From positions 1-64,000 of the forward strand of contig JAKVKI010000008.1 in the NCBI GenBank assembly GCA_022486585.1: a stretch of 64,000 bases of DNA, read 5' to 3'. Within the stretch, counting starts at the first letter, position 1. The number at the start of each line of letters is the position of its first letter. Position numbers and translations under genes: made by a program. The notes under the pieces are model-generated. The model was not told where the DNA came from, ran no database searches, and saw nothing but the letters and a program-made list of their open reading frames with translations. Source of the DNA: Megasphaera sp. Lineage in GTDB: Bacteria; Bacillota; Negativicutes; Veillonellales; Megasphaeraceae. Positions 40,966 to 51,682 of the stretch are shown in pieces.

Positions 40966-43900
40966 TAAGTTCCTTTCTGTATAAGTTCATCTACTTTGAC
41001 TGTAAGCAGGCGGGACACGCCTTTTTCTTCCATCGTCACACCTTGCAGCGTATTGGCCGCTTCCATGGTCTTGCGGCGATGTGTAATGACAATAAATTGC
41101 GTGTTGCCACTGTAATTTTTCAAGTATTGTGCCATTCGTTCCACATTAGCCTCATCCAATGCCGCATCTACTTCATCGACGAGGCAGAAGGGCGCCGGAT
41201 GATACGCCAGGAATGCCAATAACAGTGCAATAACCGTCAGTGCCCGTTCACCACCGGACAGCAGCGTCAGTTGTTGCTGTTTCTTGCCTGGCGGCTGAAT
41301 ATAAATATCCACACCAGAGGCCAGTATATCTTTTTCATCAGTCAGCGTAATCTGCGCGCTGCCGCCACCGAAGAGGCGGCTGAAAATACGCTGAAAGTGG
41401 ACTGCAATTTCTTTAAAAGCCTGGCTGAATTGTTCTGCCATAGCTGCATCGATTTCAGCGACGACACCGACTAATTTTTCCCGCGATTCTCGCAAATCAC
41501 TGCATTGTTTGTCATAAAACTGCTGTTGTTCTACAGCAGCCGTATATTCTTCTTCAGCATTCGGATTGATCTGTCCCAGTGCTGCTATTTTTTCCTTCAA
41601 CGTTCCTACTGTATCATGAAGTTCTTTCAAAGACCCGTCACGGCGGCGTTCCATCGCTTCTTGCCGCGTCAGTCCCTGCATGGCCAGCCGTTCTTCATGA
41701 TGACTGATTTCACCGTGATATTTTTCTAACTGTATATCTGCCGTATTGATGCGCTGGCTCCATTCTTGTTCACGGCGGCGTACATCTTGCAGTGTCTTGT
41801 CTATTTCTTTACTTTGACGGAAATTTTCTTCCCTGGTCTGATAAAAATCAGTTTTGGCCGTATCCTTTGCCGCTGCCTCCTGTTCTTTCCCTGTTATATT
41901 GCCAACTAATCGTTCCAGTAGCGCTACCGTTTCATGCTGTTCTTCTGCTAACGTTTGTCGACGCTGGGATAACCGCAGGGCATCGTCTTGTGACTGATGC
42001 TGCCATTCATCATGCTGACTGATCTGTTCTTCCATATGACGAACTTGTTCACTGACAGTTGCCGTATATACTTGGCGTTCTGTCAAGGTCTTACGGCATC
42101 GGTCAGCCTCTGTTTCGGCCGCTTCCCGGGCCTGTTCCAGTGCTTGCGTATTATCGGGACTTGCTTTTTCCAGGCCCTCCAGCAGGTCCTCTTTCTCAAC
42201 TAACGCTGCTTGAATAGTAGCACGCAACTGCTGCAGCGCTTGGGCATCTCTGTCAAGTTTCTGCACCTGTTCTTGCAGCTGTTGCTGCGTTTTACGGGCA
42301 GCCGTTACTTCTAAGTCCAGCTGCTGTCCTGCCAGTGCTGCTCGTTGCTGTTGTTGTGCTGCCGTGGCAGCTTCCTGTTGTGCCCCTTCAGTCTCCTTGC
42401 GTAATCGTGCTCCTTGCCGGGCCTGTTCCTCTAAAGCAGTATGACAGGTACTATACTGCTCTTTAAGCTGGCCCAAAAGGACACGGCGGCTAATAAGAGA
42501 ACCTTCTTTCGCCTTCATGCTGCCGCCAGTAAGGGAGCCGCCGGCATTGAACTGTGTGCCATCGAGGCAGACGATGCGCAGGCGATGACCATATTTCCCA
42601 GCGACACGAGAGCCTGTGTCCATTGTATCTGCAATAAGCGTCTTCCCTAACAGAGAAGAAAAAACAGGTTCATATTTGCTATCGTATGTTATGAGTTCAC
42701 TGGCAAATCCGATCATTCCCTGTTCATGGGCAGCCGCTTCTTCATCACGGTTGCGACTCCGGCCGCGTATGGTCTGGAGCGGCAAGAAGGTCGTACGGCC
42801 AGCTTTACGGCTCTTAAGATAGGAAATAGCGTCTTTCGCTGCTCCTTCTGTATCGGTAACCACATCTCGCGATGCCGCCCCTAAGGCTATATCCAGCGCC
42901 ACGCCATATGCTGGCGGAATCTGACACAATTCACCGACAATACCACAAACAGCATTGCGCCAAGGTGTCTTGGCCTCCAAAACGGTCTTGGCAGCCCGTC
43001 CGACACCTTCATGCTCTTGTTCCATACTTTCTAATACGCGAATACGCTGTTCCAGTGAATCTGCTGTACTGCGCAGCTGGCGATAGGCATCTTCTGCTTT
43101 TTTCATCGCTGCAGCGGTCTGGTGCAACGTATCCTCAGCCAGCGTTGCACTAGCAGCTGCTTCAGACGCTTGTTGCTGTGCCGTCGCCAGTGCTGTTTCC
43201 CGTTGCTGTACTAAGGTTGCAGCCTGTTCTGCTTCGTTGTTTTTAGCGGCTAACGCTTGGGCCGTCACGTCACAAGCCGTACCATTTTCCATTAAACGAC
43301 GCCGCAGATCGTCGGCATCACGTCGTGCCATAAACAACTGCTGGTCATGTTGTGACTTAGCCGCGGCTTTTTCTTCCAATTCTTTCGCCGTCTGATTCGC
43401 TTTTGTTTCCGCTTGGCCGAATAACGTCTTTGTCAGTGCCAGGCTTTTTTGAGCAGCTGTCAATTCTATCTTTTTGGTTTCTAACTGATCCAGTAACTCC
43501 TGGCGCTGGTTGCTCATCGATTCATTTTTCTTTGCCAGGCGTTGTTCTTCTTCATCTAATTCTTTCAAGGATTCGGCAAGACTTGCCTGCCGCTGCGTAA
43601 AGGCTTCGCTGCGATTCTTCATGCTGTCCAATTCATTATGGGCATTCCGGGCTGCTTCATCAAGAAGACGTAAGGTCTCGCCTTCCTTTTCCATGACTGC
43701 CAGCAGCTGCTGGCGTTTCTCTTCGGCGGCAACCCGTTCTTTTTCTGCTTCTATCTGTTCCGTAACAGCTGTGGCGCGATTATTTTCCGCCTTTGACAGC
43801 AATCGTTCACTGTTACGCAATTCTTGCAAGGTCAATGTCCCTTCATAAGAAATACGTTCGCTATCTAAGGTACGAAATTGTTTCAATTTACTTGCTTGCT

Positions 43901-44519
43901 GTTCCATCGGCTCCAATCGTTCTTCAAGGATACTCATCAAATCGCCGATACGCTCTAAATTACGATCTGTTTCAGCAATTTTCCGCAAGCCTTCGGCCTT
44001 ACGGCCCTTATAGCGGCTAATGCCGGCAACTTCTTCGAAAATGACACGCCGTTCTTCAGGCTTGCTGTTGAGAATACGGTCAACACGGTTCTGGCCGATG
44101 ACGGACATGGAATCCTGACCAATACCTGTATCAGCAAAAAGAACATGAATATCTTTCAAGCGGCACGGCCGTTTATTAATGTAGAATTCACTTTCGCCAG
44201 AACGGAAGAAACGTCGTGTCACTACGACTTCCGTAAACTCAATATCCAGCGCGTGATCTGTATTATCAAAATAGAGAGATACTTCTGCTGCACCTGCAGG
44301 ACGTCGTTTTTCTGTGCCGGCGAAAATGATATCTTCCGACTTTTGCCCCCGCAACTGACGGACATTTTGTTCCCCCATGACCCAGCGGACGGCATCAGAA
44401 ATATTACTTTTACCGCTGCCATTAGGGCCTACAATAGCGGTGATCCCCTTATCAAACGTAAGTGTCGTTTTATCAGCAAAGGACTTGAATCCTCGCAGTT
44501 CCATCTTCAATAATTGCAA
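40965..44519 (-). CDS. smc: Chromosome segregation protein SMC
   Basis: LELRGFKSFADKT...VGPNGSGKSNISDAVRWVMGEQ; hinge; LSGGERALTVIALLLAF. Confidence 0.97.
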   Translation of the reverse strand: MQLLKMELRGFKSFADKTTLTFDKGITAIVGPNGSGKSNISDAVRWVMGEQNVRQLRGQKSEDIIFAGTEKRRPAGAAEVSLYFDNTDHALDIEFTEVVVTRRFFRSGESEFYINKRPCRLKDIHVLFADTGIGQDSMSVIGQNRVDRILNSKPEERRVIFEEVAGISRYKGRKAEGLRKIAETDRNLERIGDLMSILEERLEPMEQQASKLKQFRTLDSERISYEGTLTLQELRNSERLLSKAENNRATAVTEQIEAEKERVAAEEKRQQLLAVMEKEGETLRLLDEAARNAHNELDSMKNRSEAFTQRQASLAESLKELDEEEQRLAKKNESMSNQRQELLDQLETKKIELTAAQKSLALTKTLFGQAETKANQTAKELEEKAAAKSQHDQQLFMARRDADDLRRRLMENGTACDVTAQALAAKNNEAEQAATLVQQRETALATAQQQASEAAASATLAEDTLHQTAAAMKKAEDAYRQLRSTADSLEQRIRVLESMEQEHEGVGRAAKTVLEAKTPWRNAVCGIVGELCQIPPAYGVALDIALGAASRDVVTDTEGAAKDAISYLKSRKAGRTTFLPLQTIRGRSRNRDEEAAAHEQGMIGFASELITYDSKYEPVFSSLLGKTLIADTMDTGSRVAGKYGHRLRIVCLDGTQFNAGGSLTGGSMKAKEGSLISRRVLLGQLKEQYSTCHTALEEQARQGARLRKETEGAQQEAATAAQQQQRAALAGQQLDLEVTAARKTQQQLQEQVQKLDRDAQALQQLRATIQAALVEKEDLLEGLEKASPDNTQALEQAREAAETEADRCRKTLTERQVYTATVSEQVRHMEEQISQHDEWQHQSQDDALRLSQRRQTLAEEQHETVALLERLVGNITGKEQEAAAKDTAKTDFYQTREENFRQSKEIDKTLQDVRRREQEWSQRINTADIQLEKYHGEISHHEERLAMQGLTRQEAMERRRDGSLKELHDTVGTLKEKIAALGQINPNAEEEYTAAVEQQQFYDKQCSDLRESREKLVGVVAEIDAAMAEQFSQAFKEIAVHFQRIFSRLFGGGSAQITLTDEKDILASGVDIYIQPPGKKQQQLTLLSGGERALTVIALLLAFLAYHPAPFCLVDEVDAALDEANVERMAQYLKNYSGNTQFIVITHRRKTMEAANTLQGVTMEEKGVSRLLTVKVDELIQKGT

Positions 44520-44534
44520 TGTAAACCTCTTTCA

Positions 44535-45215
44535 TTACCCTAACATGGCATAGTATATAATAGGAATAAACAGCCCCGGCAGGTAATCTGCTACTTTCAA
44601 CTTAGTCAATCCGAGCATATTCAGGGCAATCGCTAAGATCATGATGCTCCCTACGGCATTGAGCTCCCGAATGACGTCTGCCGTCATCAGAGGCGCCACG
44701 AGGGACGCCAACAGGAAAAATGCCATTTCATAAACAAATACGACGATACCGACAGGAAGCGTCCCGATGCCGTAAATAGCACCAAAAATAAAGGCAGACG
44801 TTCCATCGAGAACCGATTTGAAATAGAGTAAACTCGTATCCCCGAGAAGAGCCGCCTGGACTGGTCCCAAAATAGACATGGCGCCAATGACCTGCATGAT
44901 CGACAAGGTAACGAATGCACTGACAAATTTATCGTCTTTGTCCGATCGCATCTTTTGCCGCAGCCAATCTCCTAAATGATGCATATGGTCTTCAATACCT
45001 AAGGCAGTGCCAATGACTACACCTATACCTGTCGATAACAGGAGCAATAATAAATTTTCTGTTTTTACGGCCCCTTGTACGGCCATGATAGCAACACACA
45101 ACGCAATGCCTGAAAACAGCGCATTCGTCAATTTTTCCGGTACGCCCTTCTTCAACAGCATGCCTAGCAAGGCGCCTAGTGTCGTAGCCAATCCATTTAT
45201 CAGTATAGCGATCAA
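44535..45215 (-). CDS. DUF554-family membrane protein
   Basis: TTLGALLGMLLKKGVPEKL...AMSILGPVQAALLGD; TTG start at 45215 preceded by GGAGG. Confidence 0.85.
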   Translation of the reverse strand: MIAILINGLATTLGALLGMLLKKGVPEKLTNALFSGIALCVAIMAVQGAVKTENLLLLLLSTGIGVVIGTALGIEDHMHHLGDWLRQKMRSDKDDKFVSAFVTLSIMQVIGAMSILGPVQAALLGDTSLLYFKSVLDGTSAFIFGAIYGIGTLPVGIVVFVYEMAFFLLASLVAPLMTADVIRELNAVGSIMILAIALNMLGLTKLKVADYLPGLFIPIIYYAMLG

Positions 45216-45387
45216 CTTGTATCCCTCCAGTACAGTCCGGCTTCCCATGACTGCATATATACTTATTCATTATAGCAAATTCCACCCTGATAGAAAAGCC
45301 AAGATACAGGACAGATAGAAATTTTACGGTTCTATTGCGATTTACCTGTTTTTTACAGCACTATTTAAAAAAAATATATCGAAAGGG

Positions 45388-45416
45388 TTGACTTGCTGCT
45401 TATGAATGATTATATT
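45388..45416 (+). promoter_or_regulatory. Sigma-70-type promoter for corA
   Basis: TTGACT-17 bp-TATATT. Confidence 0.6.
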
Positions 45417-45467
45417 AGAATTTAGAGTAATAGGCTCCCAAAATCATAACGGAAACGGAGAAATGGA

Positions 45468-46421
45468 ATGCTTCAAGTTTACAAACACAATAACGGCCAT
45501 TTAGAAGATAATATTTCCTTAGCATCTGCTGAAAAGGGCTCTTGGATCAACGTCATCAATCCTGATTCAGAAGATTTACAACTCGTTTCCATGGTAACAG
45601 AAATTCCGACGGACGTTCTGAAAACTGCGCTGGATACGGAAGAACGTTCCCATGTGGAATTAGAAGATAATTATATTCTCGTTGTCATCAATATTCCCAT
45701 TATCTTAGAAACAGATAGTTATGACACCTTGCCATTAGGTATCTTCATTACACCTGATTTCATTATCACTATTTGCATCCAGGATACGGAAGTAATGCGT
45801 AATTTCACACAAAATAAGTATCCCTTATTTTATACCTTTAAAAAGACACGATTCTTATTTCAAATTCTCTATCGTTCTGCTACTTTATTCTTAAAGTACT
45901 TGCTGCAAATCAACCACCGTACTGATGATATCGAAGGAATGCTGCGCCACTCCATGCGTAATAAAGAATTTTTTCTTCTCTTGGAATTACAGAAATCCCT
46001 GACGTATTTCACATCGGCCCTGCGAAGCAATGGCATCGTAATGGAACGGCTCATGCGTTTGCGCCGCAGTACGTCTATGCATCATTTACTTAAAATGTAC
46101 GAAGAAGATGAAGACCTCCTGGAAGATGTCATCATTGAAAACAAACAGGCTATTGAAATGGTTGAAATGTATTCTAACATCCTCATGAGCATGTCCGATA
46201 CGTTTGCTTCTATCATTTCCAATAATCTGAACATCGTCATGAAATTCTTGGCCTCTATTACGATTCTCCTCGCTGTGCCGACTATTATTTTCAGCTTGTG
46301 GGGCGTCAACGTACCTGTGCCATTTGCTGACGATCCTATGGGCTTTGCCTATGTTATTTTCTTCGCCCTGTCCTTTACGATTCTAGCTATTATCATGTTA
46401 TGGCGAAGAGATCTATTCTAA
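45468..46421 (+). CDS. corA: CorA-family magnesium/divalent cation transporter
   Basis: C-terminal TMs with IFSLWGVNVPVPF (GMN-like variant) and preceding coiled region typical of CorA. Confidence 0.88.
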   Translation: MLQVYKHNNGHLEDNISLASAEKGSWINVINPDSEDLQLVSMVTEIPTDVLKTALDTEERSHVELEDNYILVVINIPIILETDSYDTLPLGIFITPDFIITICIQDTEVMRNFTQNKYPLFYTFKKTRFLFQILYRSATLFLKYLLQINHRTDDIEGMLRHSMRNKEFFLLLELQKSLTYFTSALRSNGIVMERLMRLRRSTSMHHLLKMYEEDEDLLEDVIIENKQAIEMVEMYSNILMSMSDTFASIISNNLNIVMKFLASITILLAVPTIIFSLWGVNVPVPFADDPMGFAYVIFFALSFTILAIIMLWRRDLF

Positions 46422-46450
46422 TTTTTTCTCATGCCCTTCACTTTATCATT

Positions 46451-46508
46451 AAAAACGGGCCTGCAACAGCTGAAGCGTTAAGCTTCACACTGTTACGGGT
46501 CCGTTTTT
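46451..46508. terminator. Bidirectional terminator between corA and rnhB
   Basis: AAAAACGGG...CTGAAGC-GTTAA-GCTTCA...CCGTTTTT; overlaps 3' codons of rnhB. Confidence 0.75.
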
Positions 46509-47308
46509 ACATTGTATTCACCATATCCGGCGGTCATGCTTTTGACCGGTTCAAAGCTTCGTCTATGAATAGGACAAGGCCCGTATTGATGAAGCGCTTC
46601 TACATGACGCTGTGTAAGATATCCTTTATGGACAGCAAAGCCATACTGCGGATATTGCTCGTCGTATTTCAGCATGAGCCGGTCTCGCGTCACTTTGGCA
46701 ATAATCGATGCAGCAGCAATAGAGGCACTTTTCGCATCGCCATGAACAATAGATTCATGGCGCATCGAGAGGCGCTCTAACGGCATGGCATCGATGAGCA
46801 CCGCCTCGGCCTGTACGTGTAATCCATCGATAGCATCATACATGCCCTGCATCGTCGCATGATAAATATCCAAGGCGTCAATTTCCTTTTCAGTCTTGGA
46901 AACGCAGGATACCGCCACTGCTTCAGCCATGATTTTATCATACAACAGGTCCCTTTTTTTTGGAGAAACCTTTTTGCTGTCATTAAGACCAGGACAGTCC
47001 CAGTACGGCGGCAGTATGACCGCAGCAATCATGACCGGTCCGGCAACGGGACCGCGGCCGGCTTCATCGACACCGGCAACATGATAGACAGCCTCGTTGT
47101 AATACGCCGTTTCAAGCGAATACATTTGCAAGACCCGTTCGCGTTCCTGTTCTTCTTTGCATTTATGTTTCCAAAACCGTTCCGCCAGGGCTGCGACAGA
47201 TACGCGCTGATCCTGCTTCATAGCCTGCAGTAAGGCTGATATGTCTGTCCCGTCCTGTTGCAGCATAGCCTTCAGTTCAGCTGTTTTTATATGGGAAATA
47301 TCCATCAA
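46493..47308 (-). CDS. rnhB: Ribonuclease HII
   Basis: VAGVDEAGRGPVAGPVMIAAVIL; GDAKSASIAAASIIAKVTRD. Confidence 0.96.
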   Translation of the reverse strand: MMDISHIKTAELKAMLQQDGTDISALLQAMKQDQRVSVAALAERFWKHKCKEEQERERVLQMYSLETAYYNEAVYHVAGVDEAGRGPVAGPVMIAAVILPPYWDCPGLNDSKKVSPKKRDLLYDKIMAEAVAVSCVSKTEKEIDALDIYHATMQGMYDAIDGLHVQAEAVLIDAMPLERLSMRHESIVHGDAKSASIAAASIIAKVTRDRLMLKYDEQYPQYGFAVHKGYLTQRHVEALHQYGPCPIHRRSFEPVKSMTAGYGEYNVKTDP

Positions 47309-48174
47309 TGGTGCCTGCTTTCGTTGGATTCCTCTACTCTGTCCAGGGAAATCGTACCGATTTTTCCTTCCCTATAATCTTTTAAAATCAGCTTATAGGT
47401 TTTTTCAATATCGATATGACCGCCGGCAATGAGACAGCCTCGCTTACGGCCGATGATTTCAATCGTATCTAAGGGCGTCTTCCCTAATTCATCAAGCTTG
47501 AAACGGCTTTTAAGTTCTTCCGGATAGAATTGTTCTAACTCACTGACCAATTGCGTCAACACGGTTTCCATATCAAACGCCGTATCAGAAATAGCCCCGG
47601 TCGCTGCCAGCCGGCATGCACTGACCTGATTTTCTAACTTCGGCCACAAGACACCCGGTGTATCCAGCAAATCGAGCTGACCACCCAGATGGACCCATTG
47701 TTTGCCCTTTGTTTCCCCCGGTTTATCTGCTGTCTTTGCCGCACTGCGGTGGGCCAGCCGATTGATAAGGGTCGATTTGCCAACATTAGGAATCCCCAGT
47801 ATCATCGTACGGACAGAACGCGTCTTCAGTCCCCGGGCTTTCCAGTGATCCAGCTTCGGCGCAGCTAAGGAACGAATCGCCGTGACTAACTGCTTGACGC
47901 CTTTACCGTCCTTGCTGTTTAATGCCAGCACACAGCGCCCTTTCCCTTTATAATACCGGACCCACGCTTCCACTATAGCTGGATCGGCCAAATCAGCCTT
48001 ATTGAGGACGACGATCGATGGTTTTTGGCCAATAAGCCTGCTGATCATAGGATTGGCACTGCTCATGGGAATACGAGCATCTACCAATTCAATGACCACA
48101 TCGATACATTTCAGGTTGTCTTCTATCAATTTTCTGGCTTTTGCCATATGGCCGGGAAACCAGTTTATAATCAT
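47305..48174 (-). CDS. rbgA: Ribosome biogenesis GTPase YlqF/RbgA
   Basis: INWFPGHMAKARK; VLNKADL; GIPNVGKSTLINRLA circularly permuted GTPase. Confidence 0.95.
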   Translation of the reverse strand: MIINWFPGHMAKARKLIEDNLKCIDVVIELVDARIPMSSANPMISRLIGQKPSIVVLNKADLADPAIVEAWVRYYKGKGRCVLALNSKDGKGVKQLVTAIRSLAAPKLDHWKARGLKTRSVRTMILGIPNVGKSTLINRLAHRSAAKTADKPGETKGKQWVHLGGQLDLLDTPGVLWPKLENQVSACRLAATGAISDTAFDMETVLTQLVSELEQFYPEELKSRFKLDELGKTPLDTIEIIGRKRGCLIAGGHIDIEKTYKLILKDYREGKIGTISLDRVEESNESRHH

Positions 48175-48251
48175 AGATCAGTACCTCTTTTCTTTGCATA
48201 TATCAGTATCCATTGTAAAAGATTCATCATCGTTCGTCAATAGATGGAAAA

Positions 48252-48271
48252 GGCATGTCCGAAGACATGCC
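48252..48271 (-). terminator. Terminator after thrS with UUCG tetraloop
   Basis: Minus strand GGCATGTC-TTCG-GACATGCC then CTTTTTCC. Confidence 0.8.
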
Positions 48272-48300
48272 CTCCCTATACGTACGTATTGACTATTGAT

Positions 48301-50208
48301 TTATCCTTTACGAGTAGCTGTAAGGTCTTTAATATGAGCAATAACTTCATCCAGCGTCTTCGCACCAAGGTCGCCTTTGGAACGATCACGAATGGATATG
48401 GTATTGCTTTCCATTTCTTTATCACCAATAACACCCATGTAAGGAACTTTTTCCATCTGCGCTTTACGAATCTTATAGCCGATTTTTTCATTACTTTCAT
48501 CGACTTCTACGCGGATGCCCTGTTTTTTCAGTTTTAACCGCAATTCTTTTGCAAAGGCGAGATGTTTTTCAGAAATCGGCAATAATTTGATCTGTACCGG
48601 AGCCAGCCATACAGGGAAAGCACCAGCATAGTTTTCAATGAGAATCCCGAGGAACCGTTCTACACTGCCAAAGCAGGTACGGTGAACCATGACTGGACGA
48701 TGTTTCTGTCCATCTTCACCAACATAGGTCATATCAAACCGTTCCGGCATGAGCATATCCAACTGAATCGTACCACACTGCCATGTACGACCGATAGAAT
48801 CTTTTACGTGGAAATCCAGTTTCGGACCATAGAATGCGCCGTCGCCTTCATTGACTACATACGGAATGCCCCGTTCTTCTACGACTTCACGAAGCGTATT
48901 CGTCGCCAGATCCCAAATTTCATCAGAACCCATAGAATCATCCGGACGAGTCGACAATTCTACATGATATTCAAGGCCAAACACTTTGTATGCTTTATCA
49001 AAGAGGTTGATGACGCCAGTAATTTCCTTCTTCATCTGGCTGGGAAGCATGAAAATATGAGCATCATCCTGCGTGAAGCAGCGAACACGGAACAAGCCAT
49101 GAAGGGCACCGTGCAATTCATGACGATGAACCAGTCCCAGTTCTGCCATACGCATCGGGAAGTCACGATAGCTGTGAACATTGCTCTTATAGACCAAGAT
49201 GCCGCCTGGGCAGTTCATCGGTTTGATTGCATACGGTTCATTATCAATCGTCGTGAAATACATGTTGTCACGGTAATGATCCCAATGACCGGATTGTTCC
49301 CATAACTGACGATTTAAGATGGTAGGCGTGCTGATTTCATCATAGTCAGCTTCATCATGCAATTCATACCAGAATTTTAACAGCGCTTTACGTAAAAGCA
49401 TTCCCTTGGGATGGAAGAACGGGAAGCCAGGTCCTTCTTCATGGAAACTGAAGAGATCCAACTGTTTCCCCAATTTACGATGATCACGTTTTTCAGCTTC
49501 TTCCATCATGTGGATATAGGCATCCAAATCGGATTTCTTTTCAAAGGCTGTCCCATAAATACGTTGAAGCATTTTATTATGTTCATCACCGCGCCAATAA
49601 GCACCAGCAACGGTCATGAGCTTAAAGGCTTTGACATGGCCTGTAGAAGCTACATGAGGGCCTGCACAAAGGTCTACGAAGTCACCTTGGCGATATAAAG
49701 AAATCTGTACATCTGCCGGCAGATCCTGGATCAATTCGACTTTATAGTCCTGACCAGCTTCTTTGAACATCTGGATTGCATCGTCACGAGATACGAGTTC
49801 TTTTGTCAGCGGAATATTTTCTTTGACGATCTTTGCCATTTCCGCTTCGATGGCTGCGAAGTCATCCTGTGTGAAACGATGGTCTGTATCCATGTCGTAA
49901 TAGAAACCGTTTTCAATAGAAGGGCCAATTGCAAACTTAACGCCTTTATATAAATGCTGAATAGCTTGTGCCATAATATGTGATGCTGTATGGCGTACTG
50001 TATCTTTCCCTTCTTGTGCATCAAAGGTCAGGAAATCGACAGTGGAGCCATCGACAATAGCTTCACGTAAATCTGTTACTTCTCCATTCACCTTTGCCAC
50101 TACTACTTTTTTAGCTAAACTGTTGCTCAACTGTTTTACTGCTTCGGCAAGAGAAATGCCGTCAGCAAACTGTTTTTTGCTACCGTCTTTCAATACTAAT
50201 TCTGCCAT
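48301..50208 (-). CDS. thrS: Threonyl-tRNA synthetase
   Basis: TGS N-terminus; RHTASHIMAQAI; CPGGILVYKS-type and class II motifs. Confidence 0.97.
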   Translation of the reverse strand: MAELVLKDGSKKQFADGISLAEAVKQLSNSLAKKVVVAKVNGEVTDLREAIVDGSTVDFLTFDAQEGKDTVRHTASHIMAQAIQHLYKGVKFAIGPSIENGFYYDMDTDHRFTQDDFAAIEAEMAKIVKENIPLTKELVSRDDAIQMFKEAGQDYKVELIQDLPADVQISLYRQGDFVDLCAGPHVASTGHVKAFKLMTVAGAYWRGDEHNKMLQRIYGTAFEKKSDLDAYIHMMEEAEKRDHRKLGKQLDLFSFHEEGPGFPFFHPKGMLLRKALLKFWYELHDEADYDEISTPTILNRQLWEQSGHWDHYRDNMYFTTIDNEPYAIKPMNCPGGILVYKSNVHSYRDFPMRMAELGLVHRHELHGALHGLFRVRCFTQDDAHIFMLPSQMKKEITGVINLFDKAYKVFGLEYHVELSTRPDDSMGSDEIWDLATNTLREVVEERGIPYVVNEGDGAFYGPKLDFHVKDSIGRTWQCGTIQLDMLMPERFDMTYVGEDGQKHRPVMVHRTCFGSVERFLGILIENYAGAFPVWLAPVQIKLLPISEKHLAFAKELRLKLKKQGIRVEVDESNEKIGYKIRKAQMEKVPYMGVIGDKEMESNTISIRDRSKGDLGAKTLDEVIAHIKDLTATRKG

Positions 50209-50291
50209 TATGATTCCTCCTTAACCTGTTACAACCGCTTGTAAGCTTCGTCGCACGATACGATGCGCTGACGATTCCGGTTGAAATCAAC

Positions 50292-50530
50292 AAAAAAAGC
50301 CCTCGTCCTCAAGGGACGAGAGCAATACTCACGTGGTTCCACCCTAGTTCACCGGCATAGCCGATGTACTCGAACGCCATAACGGTGCGACCGGATCACT
50401 GTACTGAATTCCAATGATCAGCTCCAAGGCGGTAATGAACCAATGCTCTATAGGATAGTCACACCCTGTATATCCTTCTCTGAATAGCGCATATAGACCA
50501 TATTGTCCTTTTCAAAGCTATTACATATTT
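50292..50530 (-). promoter_or_regulatory. T-box leader controlling thrS
   Basis: Minus strand antiterminator T-box GGGTGGAACCACG followed by terminator CTCTCGTCCCTTGAGGACGAGGGCTTTTTTT; long structured upstream leader; candidate ACC (Thr) specifier. Confidence 0.92.
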
Positions 50531-50603
50531 CTATGTATGTGTAGATTATACGTCGGCACCAGGCCCTTGTCAAGCAATTCTAAAGAAAATACTGCCTATG
50601 TCA

Positions 50604-50637
50604 AAAAAAGAGTTGCCACGAAGGCAACTCTTTTGTA
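50604..50637 (-). terminator. Terminator after etfA
   Basis: AAAGAGTTGCC-ACGAA-GGCAACTCTTTT. Confidence 0.8.
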
Positions 50638-50653
50638 CATATAGCATATTAAA

Positions 50654-51667
50654 TTAAGCTTTAGCTTTCTTAATAGCATCTGTAAGTTTCGGTACAACAG
50701 TGAATGCATCACCAACGATACCATAATCGCAGACCTGGAAGATAGGAGCATCTTCGTCTTTGTTGATAGCGATAATGCAATCAGAGCCGGACATACCAGC
50801 CAAATGCTGAATAGCACCAGAAATGCCGCAAGCAATATAGATCTTAGGACCTACTGTTTTGCCTGTCTGGCCAACCTGATGGAGAGCATCGATCCAGCCA
50901 GCATCAACAGCTGCACGAGATGCACCAACAGCACCGCCCAAGAGGTCAGCTAAGTCTTTCAACATACCTGTGAAAGGATCAGCGCCATTCATGCCACGGC
51001 CGCCGGAAACGATAACGTCAGCTTCTTCAAGTTTAACACCGCTGCCACCCATTTTAATGAGTTCAACGAATTTAGTCATGAAGTCAGCGTCTGTTAATTT
51101 AGCTGTTTTTTCGATAACTTCGCCTGTTGCAGAAGCATCAGGAACCGGTTTCTTAAATACGTTAGGACGTACAGTACCCATCTGCGGACGGTTATCCGGG
51201 CAAATGATTTCAGCCATGATGTTGCCGCCCAAAGCCGGACGAGTCCAAACGATGGTTTTTCCGTCATCATCAACAGCGAGGCCTGTGCAGTCAGCAGTAA
51301 GACCAGTTTTCAACGTGTTAGCTACACGAGGGCCGAGGTCACGGCCGATGTTTGTAGCGCCAACGAGGAATACGTTCGGTTTTTCTTCTTCGAAGAAATC
51401 GCTGATGCATTTTGCATATGCAGTCGTATTGTATTGTTCCAATTTCGGATCATCATATACATATACTTTATGAGCGCCGTTAGCGATCAGTTCTTGAGCC
51501 AACGGTTTTACGTTGTAGCCAATTAAGATAGCGCCTACTTCGTCACCGATGGTATCAGCCAATTTACGAGCCTGACCCAACAGTTCGAAAGATACGTTAC
51601 GTAATTTGCCTTCAAATTGTTCAGCAATTACATAAATGCCTTTGTATTCTGCTAAATCCATTTTCAC
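50654..51667 (-). CDS. etfA: Electron transfer flavoprotein alpha subunit
   Basis: VSGGRGMNGADPF, GASRAAVDAGWIDALHQVGQTGKTVGPKIYIACGISGAIQHLAGM. Confidence 0.97.
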   Translation of the reverse strand: MKMDLAEYKGIYVIAEQFEGKLRNVSFELLGQARKLADTIGDEVGAILIGYNVKPLAQELIANGAHKVYVYDDPKLEQYNTTAYAKCISDFFEEEKPNVFLVGATNIGRDLGPRVANTLKTGLTADCTGLAVDDDGKTIVWTRPALGGNIMAEIICPDNRPQMGTVRPNVFKKPVPDASATGEVIEKTAKLTDADFMTKFVELIKMGGSGVKLEEADVIVSGGRGMNGADPFTGMLKDLADLLGGAVGASRAAVDAGWIDALHQVGQTGKTVGPKIYIACGISGAIQHLAGMSGSDCIIAINKDEDAPIFQVCDYGIVGDAFTVVPKLTDAIKKAKA

Positions 51668-51682
51668 ATTTCCTCCTTAGAA

